DNA of 64,000 nt from Myxococcus flavus (GTDB taxonomy: Bacteria > Myxococcota > Myxococcia > Myxococcales > Myxococcaceae), in contig NZ_CP143624.1 of assembly GCF_050038885.1 (NCBI RefSeq), positions 744,001-808,000 of the forward strand, given 5' to 3'. Shown here piece by piece: positions 7,907-18,062 of the stretch. A program made the position numbers and the translations under genes. Below the pieces are notes generated by a model. It searched no databases. It had not been told where the DNA came from and saw only the letters and a list, made by a program, of their open reading frames with translations. The number at the start of each line of letters is the position of its first letter. Positions within the stretch are counted from its first letter, which is position 1.

Positions 7907-8416
7907 TCAGTCCTGGTATGCGTAGGACAGGCGGGGCTCGTGAGGCCGTGCGCGGCCCATGAGGTAGACATCGTTACCGGCCCCCCGTGCCTCATCGACG
8001 GTGTTGAGCACGAACCCGGGGGGCTCGGGGACGCCGTCATCGAACCAGCGCAGCAACAATTCGTGGGCGAATTCCATCAGGAGCAATGGAGCAGCCACTG
8101 GGTCAGCGAGCGCTCGTGACGGCGCTGGCCAGTCGAGGGCACGCAATGCCCGCTCCACCGAAGCATCCGGATTGGGGAAGCGTTGGCAGTCGGCCACCCA
8201 TTCGGCCCAATCGCCTTCAAGCAGCGCCACTGCGTAAGCCCCCGGTAGAATGACTTCATAGCGCACGTCGACGATGCCCGGCGTGCGCCAGTGCTGGTTG
8301 AAGTTCATGGTGCGCACGCGCAACGCGTCCACCGGCACGCGGCGGCCCTCCACGAGGTAGCTCGACGTATGGGACGGCGGCGGAAAGCGGGTCCGCCACG
8401 CGTTCTGCTTGTCCAT
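7907..8416 (-). CDS. Hypothetical protein, possible partner of the neighbouring repeat-rich protein
   Basis: A 169-residue soluble protein, acidic, rich in Trp and Pro, without a signal peptide or a family I can name. It begins around MDKQNAWRTRFPPPSH. The size, acidity and position directly downstream of a large Ala/Gly-rich protein on the same strand would fit an immunity or chaperone partner, but this is only context. The start at 8416 has no strong ribosome site; the frame stays open to 8611, so an upstream start cannot be excluded. A terminator-like hairpin lies between this gene and the upstream one, which argues for separate transcription. Confidence 0.6.
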   Translation of the reverse strand: MDKQNAWRTRFPPPSHTSSYLVEGRRVPVDALRVRTMNFNQHWRTPGIVDVRYEVILPGAYAVALLEGDWAEWVADCQRFPNPDASVERALRALDWPAPSRALADPVAAPLLLMEFAHELLLRWFDDGVPEPPGFVLNTVDEARGAGNDVYLMGRARPHEPRLSYAYQD

Positions 8417-8539
8417 GACGACACGCTGCCGTGGATAGGAGCCCGGTGTCCACCCGGTCTGCCGGATACCGCGCGCGCCTCCGGGCAATCGACACCTGAG
8501 GCGCACACCGAAGGCACTTGAAGAACCAAGGGAAAGGAA

Positions 8540-8571
8540 AAGCCCAGCCCCCGCCAAGGAGTGCTGGGCTT
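8540..8571 (-). terminator. Rho-independent terminator of the Ala/Gly-rich gene
   Basis: The perfect 9-bp arms AAGCCCAGC (8540-8548) and GCTGGGCTT (8563-8571) are followed on the minus strand by a T-rich run (TTTTCCTTTCC). The hairpin sits about 48 bases past the stop of the leftward gene ending at 8619. Confidence 0.75.
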
Positions 8572-8618
8572 CTCGGCATCGACGAGGAGGGCCCCAAAGC
8601 CCGCGGCTCACGGGCGTA

Positions 8619-9794
8619 TCAGGCCCGATGGAAGGACTTGGCGAAGAAGTTCTCGATGCGCGACTTCTCGGGCTCGATGGTGCTCGCGGGCGAGGCCACG
8701 CCCGTGGCGCCGGCGAGCGAGGGACGCAGGCCCGCCGCGATGCCCGGCTTGATGTGGTGGCGCAGGTCGACCGCCACGTCGGACTTCAGGTAGGTGCCCA
8801 GACCCGCGGCGGCGTTGACGTCCGCGGAGCTCTTGAAGAAGCCATTCTCCAGACCGAACTTTCCGCCCGCCTGGGCCGCCGCGCCCGCCACCGCGCCCGC
8901 GGTGACCGAGCCGTGCAGCCGGCCCAGGTGCCCGCCCGCCGTGGCGTACGCGCCCGCCGTGGCGGCCGCGCCCACCTGGCCGGAGACCATCGCCGTGGCC
9001 GTCCTCGGGTCCACGGTGGCCACGCCCTCGGCGAAGGCGCTGGCCGAGGCCCTGGCATCGCCCTTGATGTATCCGCCCACGTGCCGGTTGAAGTCGTGGC
9101 TGGCGCTCGCCGTGACGCCCAGCCCCGTCTCCGCCTTGCCCGTCAGCGCGGCCGTGTAGGCGTGCTCGTTGCGGTCGAGCGACACACCGGCCTGGGCCTG
9201 CGCCTTGAAGGTGTTGACGTCGGCGGTGAGCTGGCCGCTCGTCACGCCCAGCCGGCCCGCGTGCGTCTTCTGCAGCTCGTAGGAGGCGTTGGGCCCGCTC
9301 AGCTCGGCCTGGGCCGAGTAGTGGTGCACGCCGCCGCCGCTGTAGCGCGAGGTGGAGGCCTGCATCGAGCCCACGTTGCCACTCAACGTGCCGCCGAAGG
9401 TGTCCTTTTGGAAGGGGTTGCCCGGCCTGTCGATGAACATGTGCTGCTGGGCGGCAGCAGGCGGCGTGAGCCTGTTGTCACCGCCGCTCACCATCACATC
9501 CGAGGCCTGGCCCGTGGTCTTCTCCCAGGGGCTGTAGGAAGGCTGCCCCTCGGGCATGCCCGGGTGCTTCAGGGGCCTGGGCTCAGCGGCCGTCGGCGCG
9601 CTCGCGGTGGGCCGAGCCGCCGCGGGCTGGGTGGACGCCGGCGCGCTCGCCGTTGGCTTGGGCGCCGCGGACTGGGTGGACGTCGAGGCCGGGAGCGTGG
9701 AGGCGCGGGCCGGGGGCTTGGGCTTGGACGCCGTGGAGGAGGACGGGAGCGTCGACGAACGGGACAGGGACGAACCGAGGCGGCGGAGGGACAT
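8619..9794 (-). CDS. Ala/Ser/Gly-rich repetitive protein of unknown function
   Basis: A 391-residue protein starting at an ATG with a strong AGAGGAG ribosome site. Residues 1-80 are Ser/Thr/Pro/Ala-rich low complexity with repeated SAPTAA/STQPAAAR blocks. The rest is a series of alternating polar/small-residue segments (GGTLSGNVGSMQAS, TAGAYATAGGHLGR, TAGAVAGAAAQAG) that look like beta-strand repeats or glycine-zipper packing, with a final charged tail near KSFHRA. There is no Sec signal, so if it is exported it would use a non-Sec route. Similar Ala/Gly-rich carapace-like domains occur in contact-dependent effectors, but no toxin motif is visible. Confidence 0.7.
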   Translation of the reverse strand: MSLRRLGSSLSRSSTLPSSSTASKPKPPARASTLPASTSTQSAAPKPTASAPASTQPAAARPTASAPTAAEPRPLKHPGMPEGQPSYSPWEKTTGQASDVMVSGGDNRLTPPAAAQQHMFIDRPGNPFQKDTFGGTLSGNVGSMQASTSRYSGGGVHHYSAQAELSGPNASYELQKTHAGRLGVTSGQLTADVNTFKAQAQAGVSLDRNEHAYTAALTGKAETGLGVTASASHDFNRHVGGYIKGDARASASAFAEGVATVDPRTATAMVSGQVGAAATAGAYATAGGHLGRLHGSVTAGAVAGAAAQAGGKFGLENGFFKSSADVNAAAGLGTYLKSDVAVDLRHHIKPGIAAGLRPSLAGATGVASPASTIEPEKSRIENFFAKSFHRA

Positions 9795-10167
9795 GGGAGG
9801 CTCCTCTAAAGTGCGGCGAATGGGGTCAGTGCAGCGATGCCCTGCCCCACCGCACCCGACATGCCATGCCAATGTCGACCGCTGTGGCCAATCCACGCCC
9901 GTGGTTTCAAGGGGTTGGCGGGAGGGGGGACTGAGCGCCACGCGAGGCCCCTGGTGACTGCCGTCACCAGGCCGAGGCCGCTGTCATCACCCCGGGGCCA
10001 TCGCCGGGAGCGGCCGGTGTTGGTGTTGCGCTGGGCGCGGTCTTCGTTCCCACCGAATGGCCAGCCACACTAGGCGGTACGCATCCTTACGAGCACGGGG
10101 CCACGGCATCGCGGCGAGCAGCGTCCGGGGCCGCGATTCACGCGCGCCCGGCCAGGGAGCGTTCGGC
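9795..10167. other. Gene-free region with a short hairpin
   Basis: No coding sequence is supported. A perfect 9-bp inverted repeat CCTGGTGAC/GTCACCAGG with a 4-nt loop lies at 9950-9971 and could terminate the leftward mtgA transcript, though it lacks a T tract. The promoter of the Ala/Gly-rich gene should lie between this hairpin and 9810. Confidence 0.5.
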
Positions 10168-11067
10168 TCAGCTCCCTGTGCGCAGCCGGGTGATGGCGTC
10201 CACCACGGAGGCGGGCGCGGCCGGTTCACCGAAGAAGCGCGAGAGCTCGGCCTGCGCCTCGCGGGCTTGTGCGCCGTTGATGCGGCCTTCGCGCTCCATC
10301 CTCCTGACGACGATGCCCGCGCGCGTGCGCAGGGTCTCGGGCTTCTGCGCGGGCAGCCAGCGACGTGGAGCGGGCAGCATGGCCGCGAGCATCGCGCCCT
10401 GCGCCACGGTGAGCTCCCGCGCCGAGGTGCCGAAGTGCTCGCGCGCCGCCGCCTCGATGCCGTACACGCCCTCTCCCCACTCCACGACGTTCAGGTACAG
10501 CGTGAGGATGTGCTGCTTGGACAGCTGTGCCTCCAGGCGACGGGCGATCAGCAACTCCTTGCCCTTGCGCAGGAGACTTCGGTCCGTGGAGAGGTAGAGG
10601 TTCTTGGCCAACTGCTGGGTGAGCGTGGAGGCGCCGCGCCCCAGGCGCGCCTTGCGCACCGACTGTTCGAGGGCATTCTCCACCTCGATCCAGTCCACGC
10701 CCTCGTGCTTGTAGAAGCGCGCATCCTCGGAGACCAGCACGGCCTCCACCGCATGCGGCGCCACCGCATCCAACGACACCCACACATGCCGAACACGGGC
10801 CTTTTTGCCGGCCTCGAGCGCCTCCTCTGCTCGCTGCGCCATGAGCGCGGTGGTGCGCGGGTGCTGCGTCCGCAGGACGCTGACGTCCGGCAGCCGCGCG
10901 TACTCCGCGCTGAGCCAGAGGACGAGCAGCAGCCACCCGCATAGCGCCCAGCGCCCCCACCCCGAGCCAGAGCGTGCCCCCACGACGCGCCGGGCGCCGG
11001 ATGGGAGCTGCTTCGTCTTCTGCGTCCGGAGAGAAGAGGCTCGCGCGGAGGGCGGACGGGAGGCCAT
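10168..11067 (-). CDS. mtgA: Monofunctional peptidoglycan glycosyltransferase
   Basis: A 299-residue GT51 enzyme that polymerises lipid II into glycan strands at the inner membrane. It has a basic cytoplasmic N-terminus, one membrane anchor (about residues 30-50), then the GT51 fold with all hallmarks: EDARFYKHEGVDW (the first Glu is catalytic), RGASTLTQQLAKNLYL, KGKELLIARRLE and LYLNVVEWGEGVYGIEAAA. No transpeptidase domain follows, so it is monofunctional rather than a class A PBP. The start at 11067 has a GAGGGG ribosome site; the frame extends further upstream but without coding character. It is divergent from the small frameshifted gene. Confidence 0.93.
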   Translation of the reverse strand: MASRPPSARASSLRTQKTKQLPSGARRVVGARSGSGWGRWALCGWLLLVLWLSAEYARLPDVSVLRTQHPRTTALMAQRAEEALEAGKKARVRHVWVSLDAVAPHAVEAVLVSEDARFYKHEGVDWIEVENALEQSVRKARLGRGASTLTQQLAKNLYLSTDRSLLRKGKELLIARRLEAQLSKQHILTLYLNVVEWGEGVYGIEAAAREHFGTSARELTVAQGAMLAAMLPAPRRWLPAQKPETLRTRAGIVVRRMEREGRINGAQAREAQAELSRFFGEPAAPASVVDAITRLRTGS

Positions 11068-11136
11068 CGGTATCCCCTCATCTGCCCCGGTCGACGGGCA
11101 CTGTCCAGAAGACGGCCGACGGGGCATCCTGCCCCG

Positions 11137-11863
11137 ATGCTCTCCATTCGGAGCGCGCTCGGCGCGGGAGTCCTCGGGCTGGGCCTGGGTGTGGCCGGGC
11201 TTGCGGTGCATCATGTCCAGACGGAGCGGCGCGCCGGGGTCGAGGCACGCGTCGAAGCCCGTCTGGAGCCTGTCCTGACGCCAGCTCCAGGACCCGCACC
11301 GCGAGGACTTCCCGTCGTGGCAGCGGACGGGGTCAAGCCAGGTGAGGCCCCCCCGTGGGCACGTGGACGGGGTGGCGCTGCGCTCGCTCCTGCTCCGCCG
11401 CCAGTTCGAGGAGCTGACCCAGGCGGTCGAGCAACTCCAGTGGGGGATGGAGGCAAACCCACAGGACGAGCACTGGATGACGGACGGCATGCAGGCGCTC
11501 GGCAATGGCTCCCCGGATTCGACAGAGCTCCTCGACGCATGGGTCGTCGCATCGCCGCTGAAGGCGGAGGCGCCGGTCGACGACACGCAACCCGAGGCGC
11601 CGGAGGACTTCCGCGCCGTACAGCAGCGGGACTATGCCCTCGCACGCGAGCGGCGCTTCAAGGAAATCCTCCCGCTCTGGGACGCCTTCCTCGCGCGCAA
11701 TCCCGACCATGGGCTCGCCTACCTCGAGCGCAGCGGGACCCACTTCCACCTGCGCGACCTCAAGGCGGCGCTGGCCGACCTGAAGAAGGCATGTGACCTG
11801 GGCGTCAATAAGGGCTGTGCCCGGGCCCGCCACCTGGAGCGCGCCAGGCCCGCGGCCCGCTGA
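11137..11863 (+). pseudogene. Membrane-anchored TPR-like protein, frameshifted in a C7 run
   Basis: Two frames together make one sensible protein. Frame one starts at ATG 11137 with a hydrophobic anchor (LGAGVLGLGLGVAGLAV) and a charged stalk, and runs to about 11347. The body, beginning near RGHVDGVALRSLL and ending at 11863, is one base out of frame. The switch point is a run of seven C (11348-11354); removing one C joins both parts seamlessly into about 241 residues. The C-terminal half is helical with TPR-like ends (DHGLAYLERSGTHFHLRDLKAALADLKKAC). It may be a true mutation, a phase-variable tract, or a sequencing error. The frame-two part alone has only a weak GTG at 11342. Confidence 0.65.
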
Positions 11864-11966
11864 GCCGCAGCCGCCGACACCATCATCCCGCTGTCGGAGA
11901 CCGGGACGGCGTGGCATATCCGCCCGCACATCCCGGTTTTTGCGTCCCCGATTCGGAGAACTTCGT

Positions 11967-12923
11967 ATGCGCCGTCTTCACCGTCCCCTGGCCGCGGCCC
12001 TGGTCGCCTCCAGCCTGGCGACCGCCCTTCCTGCCTCGGCTTTCGACCTGCCGCACGCCTCCGGCACCCTGAGCGTGCCCGCCACGCCGTCCCGCCTCGC
12101 GGTGTACGACCTCGGCGTGCTCGACACGCTGAACGCGCTCGGCATCCGTGCCGTGGCCGTGCCGAAGTCCACCTTCCCGGCCACGCTGGCCGCCTACAAC
12201 AGCAACGGCGTGACGCAGGCCGGCAGCTTGTTCGAGCCGGATGCCAAGGTCCTGGCGGAGGTGAAGCCGGATCTGATCGTGGTGGGCGGTCGCTCGCGGA
12301 AGCAGGCCGACGCCCTGAGCGCCATCGCACCGACCGTGAACATGTCGGTTCGCGCGGACCACTTCGTGGAAGACGTGACGGGCCAGACACTGGCGTTGGG
12401 CAAGGCCTTCGGAAAGCAGAAGGACGCCGAGAAGCTGGTGAAGACCTTCGAGAAGGCGTCGAAGGACCTGAAGAAGCTGACGCAGGGCAAGACGGCCGTG
12501 ATGCTGTTCACCGTGAATGGCAACGCCATGGTCCACGCGCCCGGCGACCGCTTCGGCTACCTCCATGAGCTGACGGGCTTCAAGGCGGTGGTCCCGCCGG
12601 CGGATGGCAGCAACGATGGCCCGCGCCCGAAAGCCGGTTCGCCCGAGGCCAAGGCCCGTCAGGAGGCCGCAGCGGCCCTGCTGAAGAAAGCCATCGCCGC
12701 CGAGCCGGACTGGCTGGTGGTGCTGGACCGCGGCGCCGCGACCGGCGGTGGCGAGAACAAGGCCCGGGAGACGCTGGCCAACCATCCGCAGCTCAGCCAG
12801 ACCCGTGCCTTCAAGGAAGGCCGTGTGGCCGTGGTCGACGCCCCGAGCTGGTACGTGGTCGGCGGCGGTATCGCGAATGTGACCAGGATCGTCCAGGACC
12901 TGACCCGCACCCTGAAGCAGTGA
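11967..12923 (+). CDS. Siderophore ABC transporter substrate-binding protein
   Basis: A 318-residue periplasmic binding protein of the FatB/CeuE/YclQ iron-siderophore class. The signal peptide (about residues 1-22, ending PASAF) precedes two lobes typical of class III binding proteins: the first includes LDTLNALGIRAVAVPKS and a segment KPDLIVVGGRSRKQ, the second KTAVMLFTVNGNAM and EPDWLVVLDRG. A GGAGAA ribosome site is spaced well from the ATG. No permease, ATPase or TonB-dependent receptor is encoded nearby, so it must work with transporter parts elsewhere, or is an orphan acquisition. A strong two-way hairpin follows it. Confidence 0.88.
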   Translation: MRRLHRPLAAALVASSLATALPASAFDLPHASGTLSVPATPSRLAVYDLGVLDTLNALGIRAVAVPKSTFPATLAAYNSNGVTQAGSLFEPDAKVLAEVKPDLIVVGGRSRKQADALSAIAPTVNMSVRADHFVEDVTGQTLALGKAFGKQKDAEKLVKTFEKASKDLKKLTQGKTAVMLFTVNGNAMVHAPGDRFGYLHELTGFKAVVPPADGSNDGPRPKAGSPEAKARQEAAAALLKKAIAAEPDWLVVLDRGAATGGGENKARETLANHPQLSQTRAFKEGRVAVVDAPSWYVVGGGIANVTRIVQDLTRTLKQ

Positions 12924-12932
12924 ATCCAGGGG

Positions 12933-12980
12933 GACCGCCTCCTCCAGCGCGGCTTCAGACACCGCCAGGAGGAGGCGGTC
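12933..12980. terminator. Bidirectional hairpin between convergent genes
   Basis: The perfect 13-bp arms GACCGCCTCCTCC (12933-12945) and GGAGGAGGCGGTC (12968-12980) have a 22-nt loop and lie between the stop of the binding-protein gene and the stop of the leftward ferritin-like gene. There is no T tract on either side. Confidence 0.65.
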
Positions 12981-14043
12981 AACCTCGCGGTGCGGCCTGC
13001 TCGGACGCCACGTCGAGTGCAGGCGCAAGAGGCACGCCCTGGATGTCGATGGAGCCGTGGCGCGCAGCGAGGGCCGACGGTTCGAGCAGCGCCTCCGCCC
13101 GAGCCCGCGTCCGCTCGATGCACACCGCCATCAGTCGTCCCAGCTCCGCCTGAGGCAGCACCCCGTTGCGCGCGAGGAAATCCTCGTCGACGCCCGGGAT
13201 GCGGGGAATCGCGGGCGTCTGCTGCGACTCCAGCTCCGAGAGGGCCTGGCGCAGGGCTTCCTTCGCACTCCGGCCGCCCCGCTCGAGGGCGAAGCCGATG
13301 ACGTCCCAGGCCAGCTCCGCGTGCCGCCCCTCGTCCTCGGAGATGACCGACAAGGTCTCCCGCACGACGGGGTCCGTTGCCCGAACTGCCCCTTCACCCG
13401 CGACCATGGATGCCATTCCCTCGGCCAGGCAGCCGTCGAGCAACGACCCGCGCACCAGCCGGGACCAGGGCTCCCCCGTGGACTTCGGGGAAGGCGAGGC
13501 GCTTGCCTGCGTGAGCGCTGGAATCGTTCCCGCCGTCCAGCTCACCCCCGAGTAGGCCCTGGCGAGCGCGAAGCACCGCCTGGCATGACGGACCTCATCC
13601 AGCGCCGCCAGGTGGCAATCCTCCAGCAGGTCCGCGGGCGCCCCCAGCGCGGAGAGCTTGAGCGACAACTTCGAGAAGGCGGGAACGGACGCGTGCTCCA
13701 AGCCCGCTGAGTACATCCAAACCTCGCCGAGCACCGTTCGCTGCCAGGACGTGAGCCCCGAGACATCCGGGACAGCGTCATCCGCCCAGCCCTCCCCGAG
13801 GGCCCGGCGAGCCACGCGCGCCCGCCCCCGCAGGCGAAGCACCCGTCCCTTCGAGTTGTTGCCGGAGAGGAGCGCGAAGAGGCCCCAAGCGATGCCTCCC
13901 GTGATCACGGTGCCGGCGAGCGCCATGACCGCGCCGAGAGCACGGCGTCCCGAGGAGTTGCGCTCCTGGAACATGAAGAAGAGCCCCGCGATGAGGAACA
14001 CAGGTCCCAGGAGGACGACGAGAATCAGGAGTTCAGCCATCAC
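12979..14043 (-). CDS. Membrane-anchored ferritin-like di-iron protein
   Basis: A 354-residue protein with two hydrophobic helices (about 3-25 and 35-60), a basic linker and a ferritin-like four-helix domain (about 100-290). Probable di-iron ligands are Glu116 (LEHASV), Glu150/His153 (LDEVRHA), Glu208 (LAEGMA) and Glu238/His241 (EDEGRHAEL), matching the E...ExxH twice pattern. Such domains act as oxidases, oxygenases or iron/ROS buffers; the reaction here is unknown. Its convergent neighbour is an iron-siderophore binding protein, so an iron theme is plausible but unproven. The start has no strong ribosome site; a 7-bp inverted repeat sits just upstream. Confidence 0.82.
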   Translation of the reverse strand: MMAELLILVVLLGPVFLIAGLFFMFQERNSSGRRALGAVMALAGTVITGGIAWGLFALLSGNNSKGRVLRLRGRARVARRALGEGWADDAVPDVSGLTSWQRTVLGEVWMYSAGLEHASVPAFSKLSLKLSALGAPADLLEDCHLAALDEVRHARRCFALARAYSGVSWTAGTIPALTQASASPSPKSTGEPWSRLVRGSLLDGCLAEGMASMVAGEGAVRATDPVVRETLSVISEDEGRHAELAWDVIGFALERGGRSAKEALRQALSELESQQTPAIPRIPGVDEDFLARNGVLPQAELGRLMAVCIERTRARAEALLEPSALAARHGSIDIQGVPLAPALDVASEQAAPRG

Positions 14044-14065
14044 GGGCAGCCCTTTTGAGAATCAG

Positions 14066-14082
14066 TGGAGGTGTGACCTCCA
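14066..14082 (-). promoter_or_regulatory. Palindrome upstream of the ferritin-like gene
   Basis: TGGAGGT GTG ACCTCCA is a perfect 7-bp inverted repeat with a 3-nt spacer, 23 bases before the start codon. It could be an operator or a 5'-UTR hairpin that covers or exposes an SD-like GGAGGT. No regulator can be assigned. Confidence 0.45.
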
Positions 14083-14337
14083 ACCCAATTGCACACATAT
14101 CGTCGGTGCAATGCACCGCGGATGCCAGCCCTTCGGGTCTTCCGGAGGCCTGTTGAAGGCCCGGGTGTGCAAGGGCCGCCGCGTCAGCGGTACACCTGTG
14201 CACGCCGCTGCACGGTGCGTCGATGGCTTGCTCCTGACGGTTTCCAGCGCGAGGGGAGACAGGAGGGGGCCTGTACGGCCGGACGGATAGCCGCACCCCT
14301 GCTACACTCCCAGTGAATGGCCCTTGGGGGTGAAGCG

Positions 14338-15178
14338 ATGAGGTACGCGGAGCCGGAGTCCGTCGAGGCGGCGCTGTCGGCCCTCTCCACGCACGAGGAC
14401 GCCCTCTGCCTGGCGGGCGGCGCGTCGTTGGTGGCGATGATGAACGCGGGCCGCATCGCGCCCGGCATGCTGGTCAGCCTGCACCGCATCCCGGAGCTGT
14501 TCCGCATCACGGAGACCGGAGACGGCGTCTGGCTGGGCGCCATGTGCACGCACCGGACAGTCGCGGCCGACACGCGACTGCGTGGGGCCATGGAGGTGGT
14601 GCGAGCCGCGGCACGGCAGCTCGCGCATCCGGCCATCCGAAACATGGCCACGCTGGGAGGCTCCATCGGGCTGGCCGACCCACAGACGGAGCTGCCCGTG
14701 GCCCTGGTCGCGGCCTCGGCGCTCGCGGAGGTCGCCAGCGCCAATGGCCGGCGCGTCGTCCCCGTCGAGTCGCTCTTCGTGGACAGCCACCGCACCTCCC
14801 TCCAACGGGGTGAGCTCGTCACCCGCGTCTTTCTTCCCCAAGGTGCCGAGGGGGCGGTGGGCCACCATCTGCGCTACAGCCGCGTGGCGGCCGACTACCC
14901 CACCGTGTCGCTCTCGCTGGTGCTCGACATGGACGGTGACACGTGCCGGCAGGTTCGCATCGTCCTGGGCTCATGCGGGCCCGTGCCACTCCATGTGGAT
15001 GCGGCGGACCAGCGGCTCGTGGGCACCCGTCTGGAGGCGGAGGACGTGGCCGATGCGGGAGGGCTCCTCGCCCAGGCCGCGGCGCCCATCGACGATGTTC
15101 GCGGCTCGGCCGAGTACCGGCGCATGCTGATTCCGCGCCTGCTCGGCCGAGCCCTGTCCCAGGCCCGGGAGCGCGCGC

Positions 15179-15186
<8 letters not shown>
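14338..15186 (+). CDS. Molybdenum hydroxylase FAD subunit (CoxM/XdhB type)
   Basis: A 282-residue FAD-binding medium subunit of a xanthine dehydrogenase/aldehyde oxidase-type enzyme; it passes electrons from the 2Fe-2S subunit to the external acceptor. The FAD-binding motifs are LAGGASLVAMM near residue 26 and ATLGGSIGLADPQTELP near residue 105, followed by the CO_dehydrogenase flavoprotein C-terminal domain. The ATG at 14338 has a GGGGGTGAAG ribosome site; an earlier ATG seven codons upstream is less well placed. It is the first gene of a tight M-S-L operon with an 8-bp overlap to the next gene. Confidence 0.93.
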
Positions 15187-15645
<459 letters not shown>

Positions 15646-15649
<4 letters not shown>

Positions 15650-17967
15650 GCAGTCACCCGAAGCCGGGGCCCATTCCGGAGCCCGTGGGCGAGGTCCTGG
15701 GGCAGTCGGTGCCGAAGCCGGATGCACGCGAGAAGGTGACGGGGCGCGCTGTCTACACCGATGACCTGTGCGTCCCCGGCATGTTGCATGGCGCCCTGCT
15801 GGGCAGCCCGCATCCCCACGCGCGCATCTTGTCGTATGACACGTCGCGGGCGCGGGCCTTGCCGGGTGTCCGCGCCGTGCTCACGGCGGAGGACCTGCCC
15901 GCCAACGATATCGGTCCCGTCATCAAGGACCAGCCGGTGCTCGCGCGAGGCAAGGTGCGCTACGCAGGCGAGCCCGTGGCCGCCGTCGCCGCGGTGGACC
16001 TTCCCACCGCGCGCCAGGCGCTCGAGCTCATCGACATCCGGTACGAGGTGCTTCCCGCCGTGTTCGACGCGGAGGAGGCGCTGAGCCCGGACGCCCCCGT
16101 GCTGCATCCACCGCGAGGCCCCGGGCATCCCAACGCCGCCTCGCACATCCGGCTCATCGAAGGCCAGCCGGACGCCGCATGGGCACGGTGTCACGTCATC
16201 ATCGAGGACGTCTACGAGACCCCCGCGCAGCAGCACATCTACCTGGAGCCGTGCTCGACCCTGGCGGAGGTGGACCCCGACAGCGGGAGAATCACCCTCC
16301 ACACCTCCACGCAGACCGCATTCCGGGTGCAGGCCGTGACCGCGGAAGCGCTGGGCGTGCCCATGTCCAAGGTCCGCGTCCTGGTGCCAAGGGTGGGAGG
16401 AGCATTCGGCGGCAAGGTGGAGTCCACCAACCAGCCCATCACCGCGGCGCTGGCGAGGGCCGCGGGAGCGCCGGTGCGGCTGACCTTCTCCCGCACGGAC
16501 GACATGCGGATGATGCGCTCGCGTCACGGCGCCCGCATCCACATGCGCACGGGGGCGACGCGGGACGGCCGCATCCTCGCCCGTCAGGTGAGAATCTACT
16601 TCGACACCGGGGCGTACGCGGATGACGGGCCCTTCGTCGCGAACATCGGGAGCTACTTCGCACGCGGGCCCTACCGCATCCCTCACGTCGACGTGGAGTG
16701 CTGGTGTGTCTACACCAACAAGCTCCGCGCGGGAGCGTTCCGGGGGTTCGGCAATCCGCAAATCCACTTCGCCAGCGAGGTGCAGGTGGACCGGCTCGCC
16801 GAGGCCTTGGGAATGGACCCCATCGAGCTGCGGCTCCGCAACGCGCTGGAGACTGGCGAGAAGTGGCTGGGAGGCGCCCCCGTCGAGAGCGGGACGCTGC
16901 GCGCCTGCCTGGAGCGGGCCCGGGAAGTCTCGGACTGGTCCCGGCGGCGAGAGCGGCCACCCGCGCCCCCCGGAAAGCGCCGCGGCATCGGCGTGGCGGC
17001 GGTGAGCCACGTGTCCGGCCTGCTGGGCTCGAGCGCCACCGTCCGGCTCAACGAGGACGGCACCGTCGCCGTGATGACCGGTGCCGTGGATACGGGACAG
17101 GGCTCGGACGTGGCGCTCGCGCAGGTCGCGGCGGGCGCGCTGGGGCTGTCCATGGAGCAGCTCCAGTTCAGCCGCCCCGACACGGATACGTCGCCGTATG
17201 ACTGGTGCTCCGGGGGAACCCGGACGACGTTCACCGTGGGCCACGTCATCACCCGGGCCTGCGAGCAGGTCCGAGCGCAGCTCTTCGAGCACGCCAGCGA
17301 GATGCTCCAGCGTCCGGTGCGGCGCCTGGAGCTGAGGCCCGGCGGCTTCATCGGCGTCCGTGACGAGCCTGGAAGGTCCGTCACCTTCGGTGCCATCGCC
17401 GCCCGAGCCCTCTACGAGGAAGGAGGGCCCATCATCGCCTCTGCCCGCTACCTGTTTCCCGCCTGGCAGCTCGACACGGACCGGACGCAGGTCGAGGGGC
17501 TCCCCTTCATGGGCAATGGCTTCTTCGTGTTCGCGGCGCAGGTGGCCGAGGTCGAGGTCGATGAGCTGACGGGCCACGTCGAGGTGCTGGAGGCATGGAG
17601 CGTCCACGACGTGGGCCGGGTCATCAACCCCGCGGCGGCGGAGGGACAGGTCCAGGGAGGCTTCGTCCAGGGGCTGGGCTACGCCCTGACCGAGGAGCTG
17701 GTGTGGAAGGAGGGCCACCTCGCCAATCCCACGATGGGGGGCTACAAGGTCCCCGGCGTGCTGGATGTGCCCGTGGCCATCCACCCCGTGCTGCTGGAGC
17801 AGCCCTTCGGGCCGGGGCCCTTCGGCGCCAAGGGCGTTGGCGAGGTGGGCCTCGTCGGCGTGGCGCCCGCCATCTGCAATGCCATCCGGCATGCCACGGG
17901 CGCCCATGTCCGTCAGCTTCCGGCCACGGGGGAGCGCGTGCTGCGAGCGCTGATGGCAAGAGATTGA
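15646..17967 (+). CDS. Molybdenum hydroxylase molybdopterin-binding large subunit
   Basis: A 773-residue catalytic subunit of the xanthine dehydrogenase/aldehyde oxidase family. It starts with the domain I region (LGQSVPKPDAREKVTGRAVYT), has the Moco-binding glycine loop VGGAFGGKVE, the GAFRGFGNPQ segment and the conserved catalytic Glu in GAKGVGEVGL near the C-terminus. It lacks the AYRGAGR loop with active-site Cys typical of CO dehydrogenases, so oxidation of an aldehyde, purine or N-heterocycle is more likely. The start at 15646 overlaps the 2Fe-2S gene by 4 bp behind a GGAGGT site. No XdhC/CoxD-like maturation gene is in view. Confidence 0.93.
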
Positions 17968-18062
17968 CGTCCCCGCGCGGTGTCCCCGGCTCCCACCGGA
18001 ACCTTGAATTGTAACCCGGGGACTCTGTTCAAACACTCTGCGCTCATGCCAGAACGCCGCGC

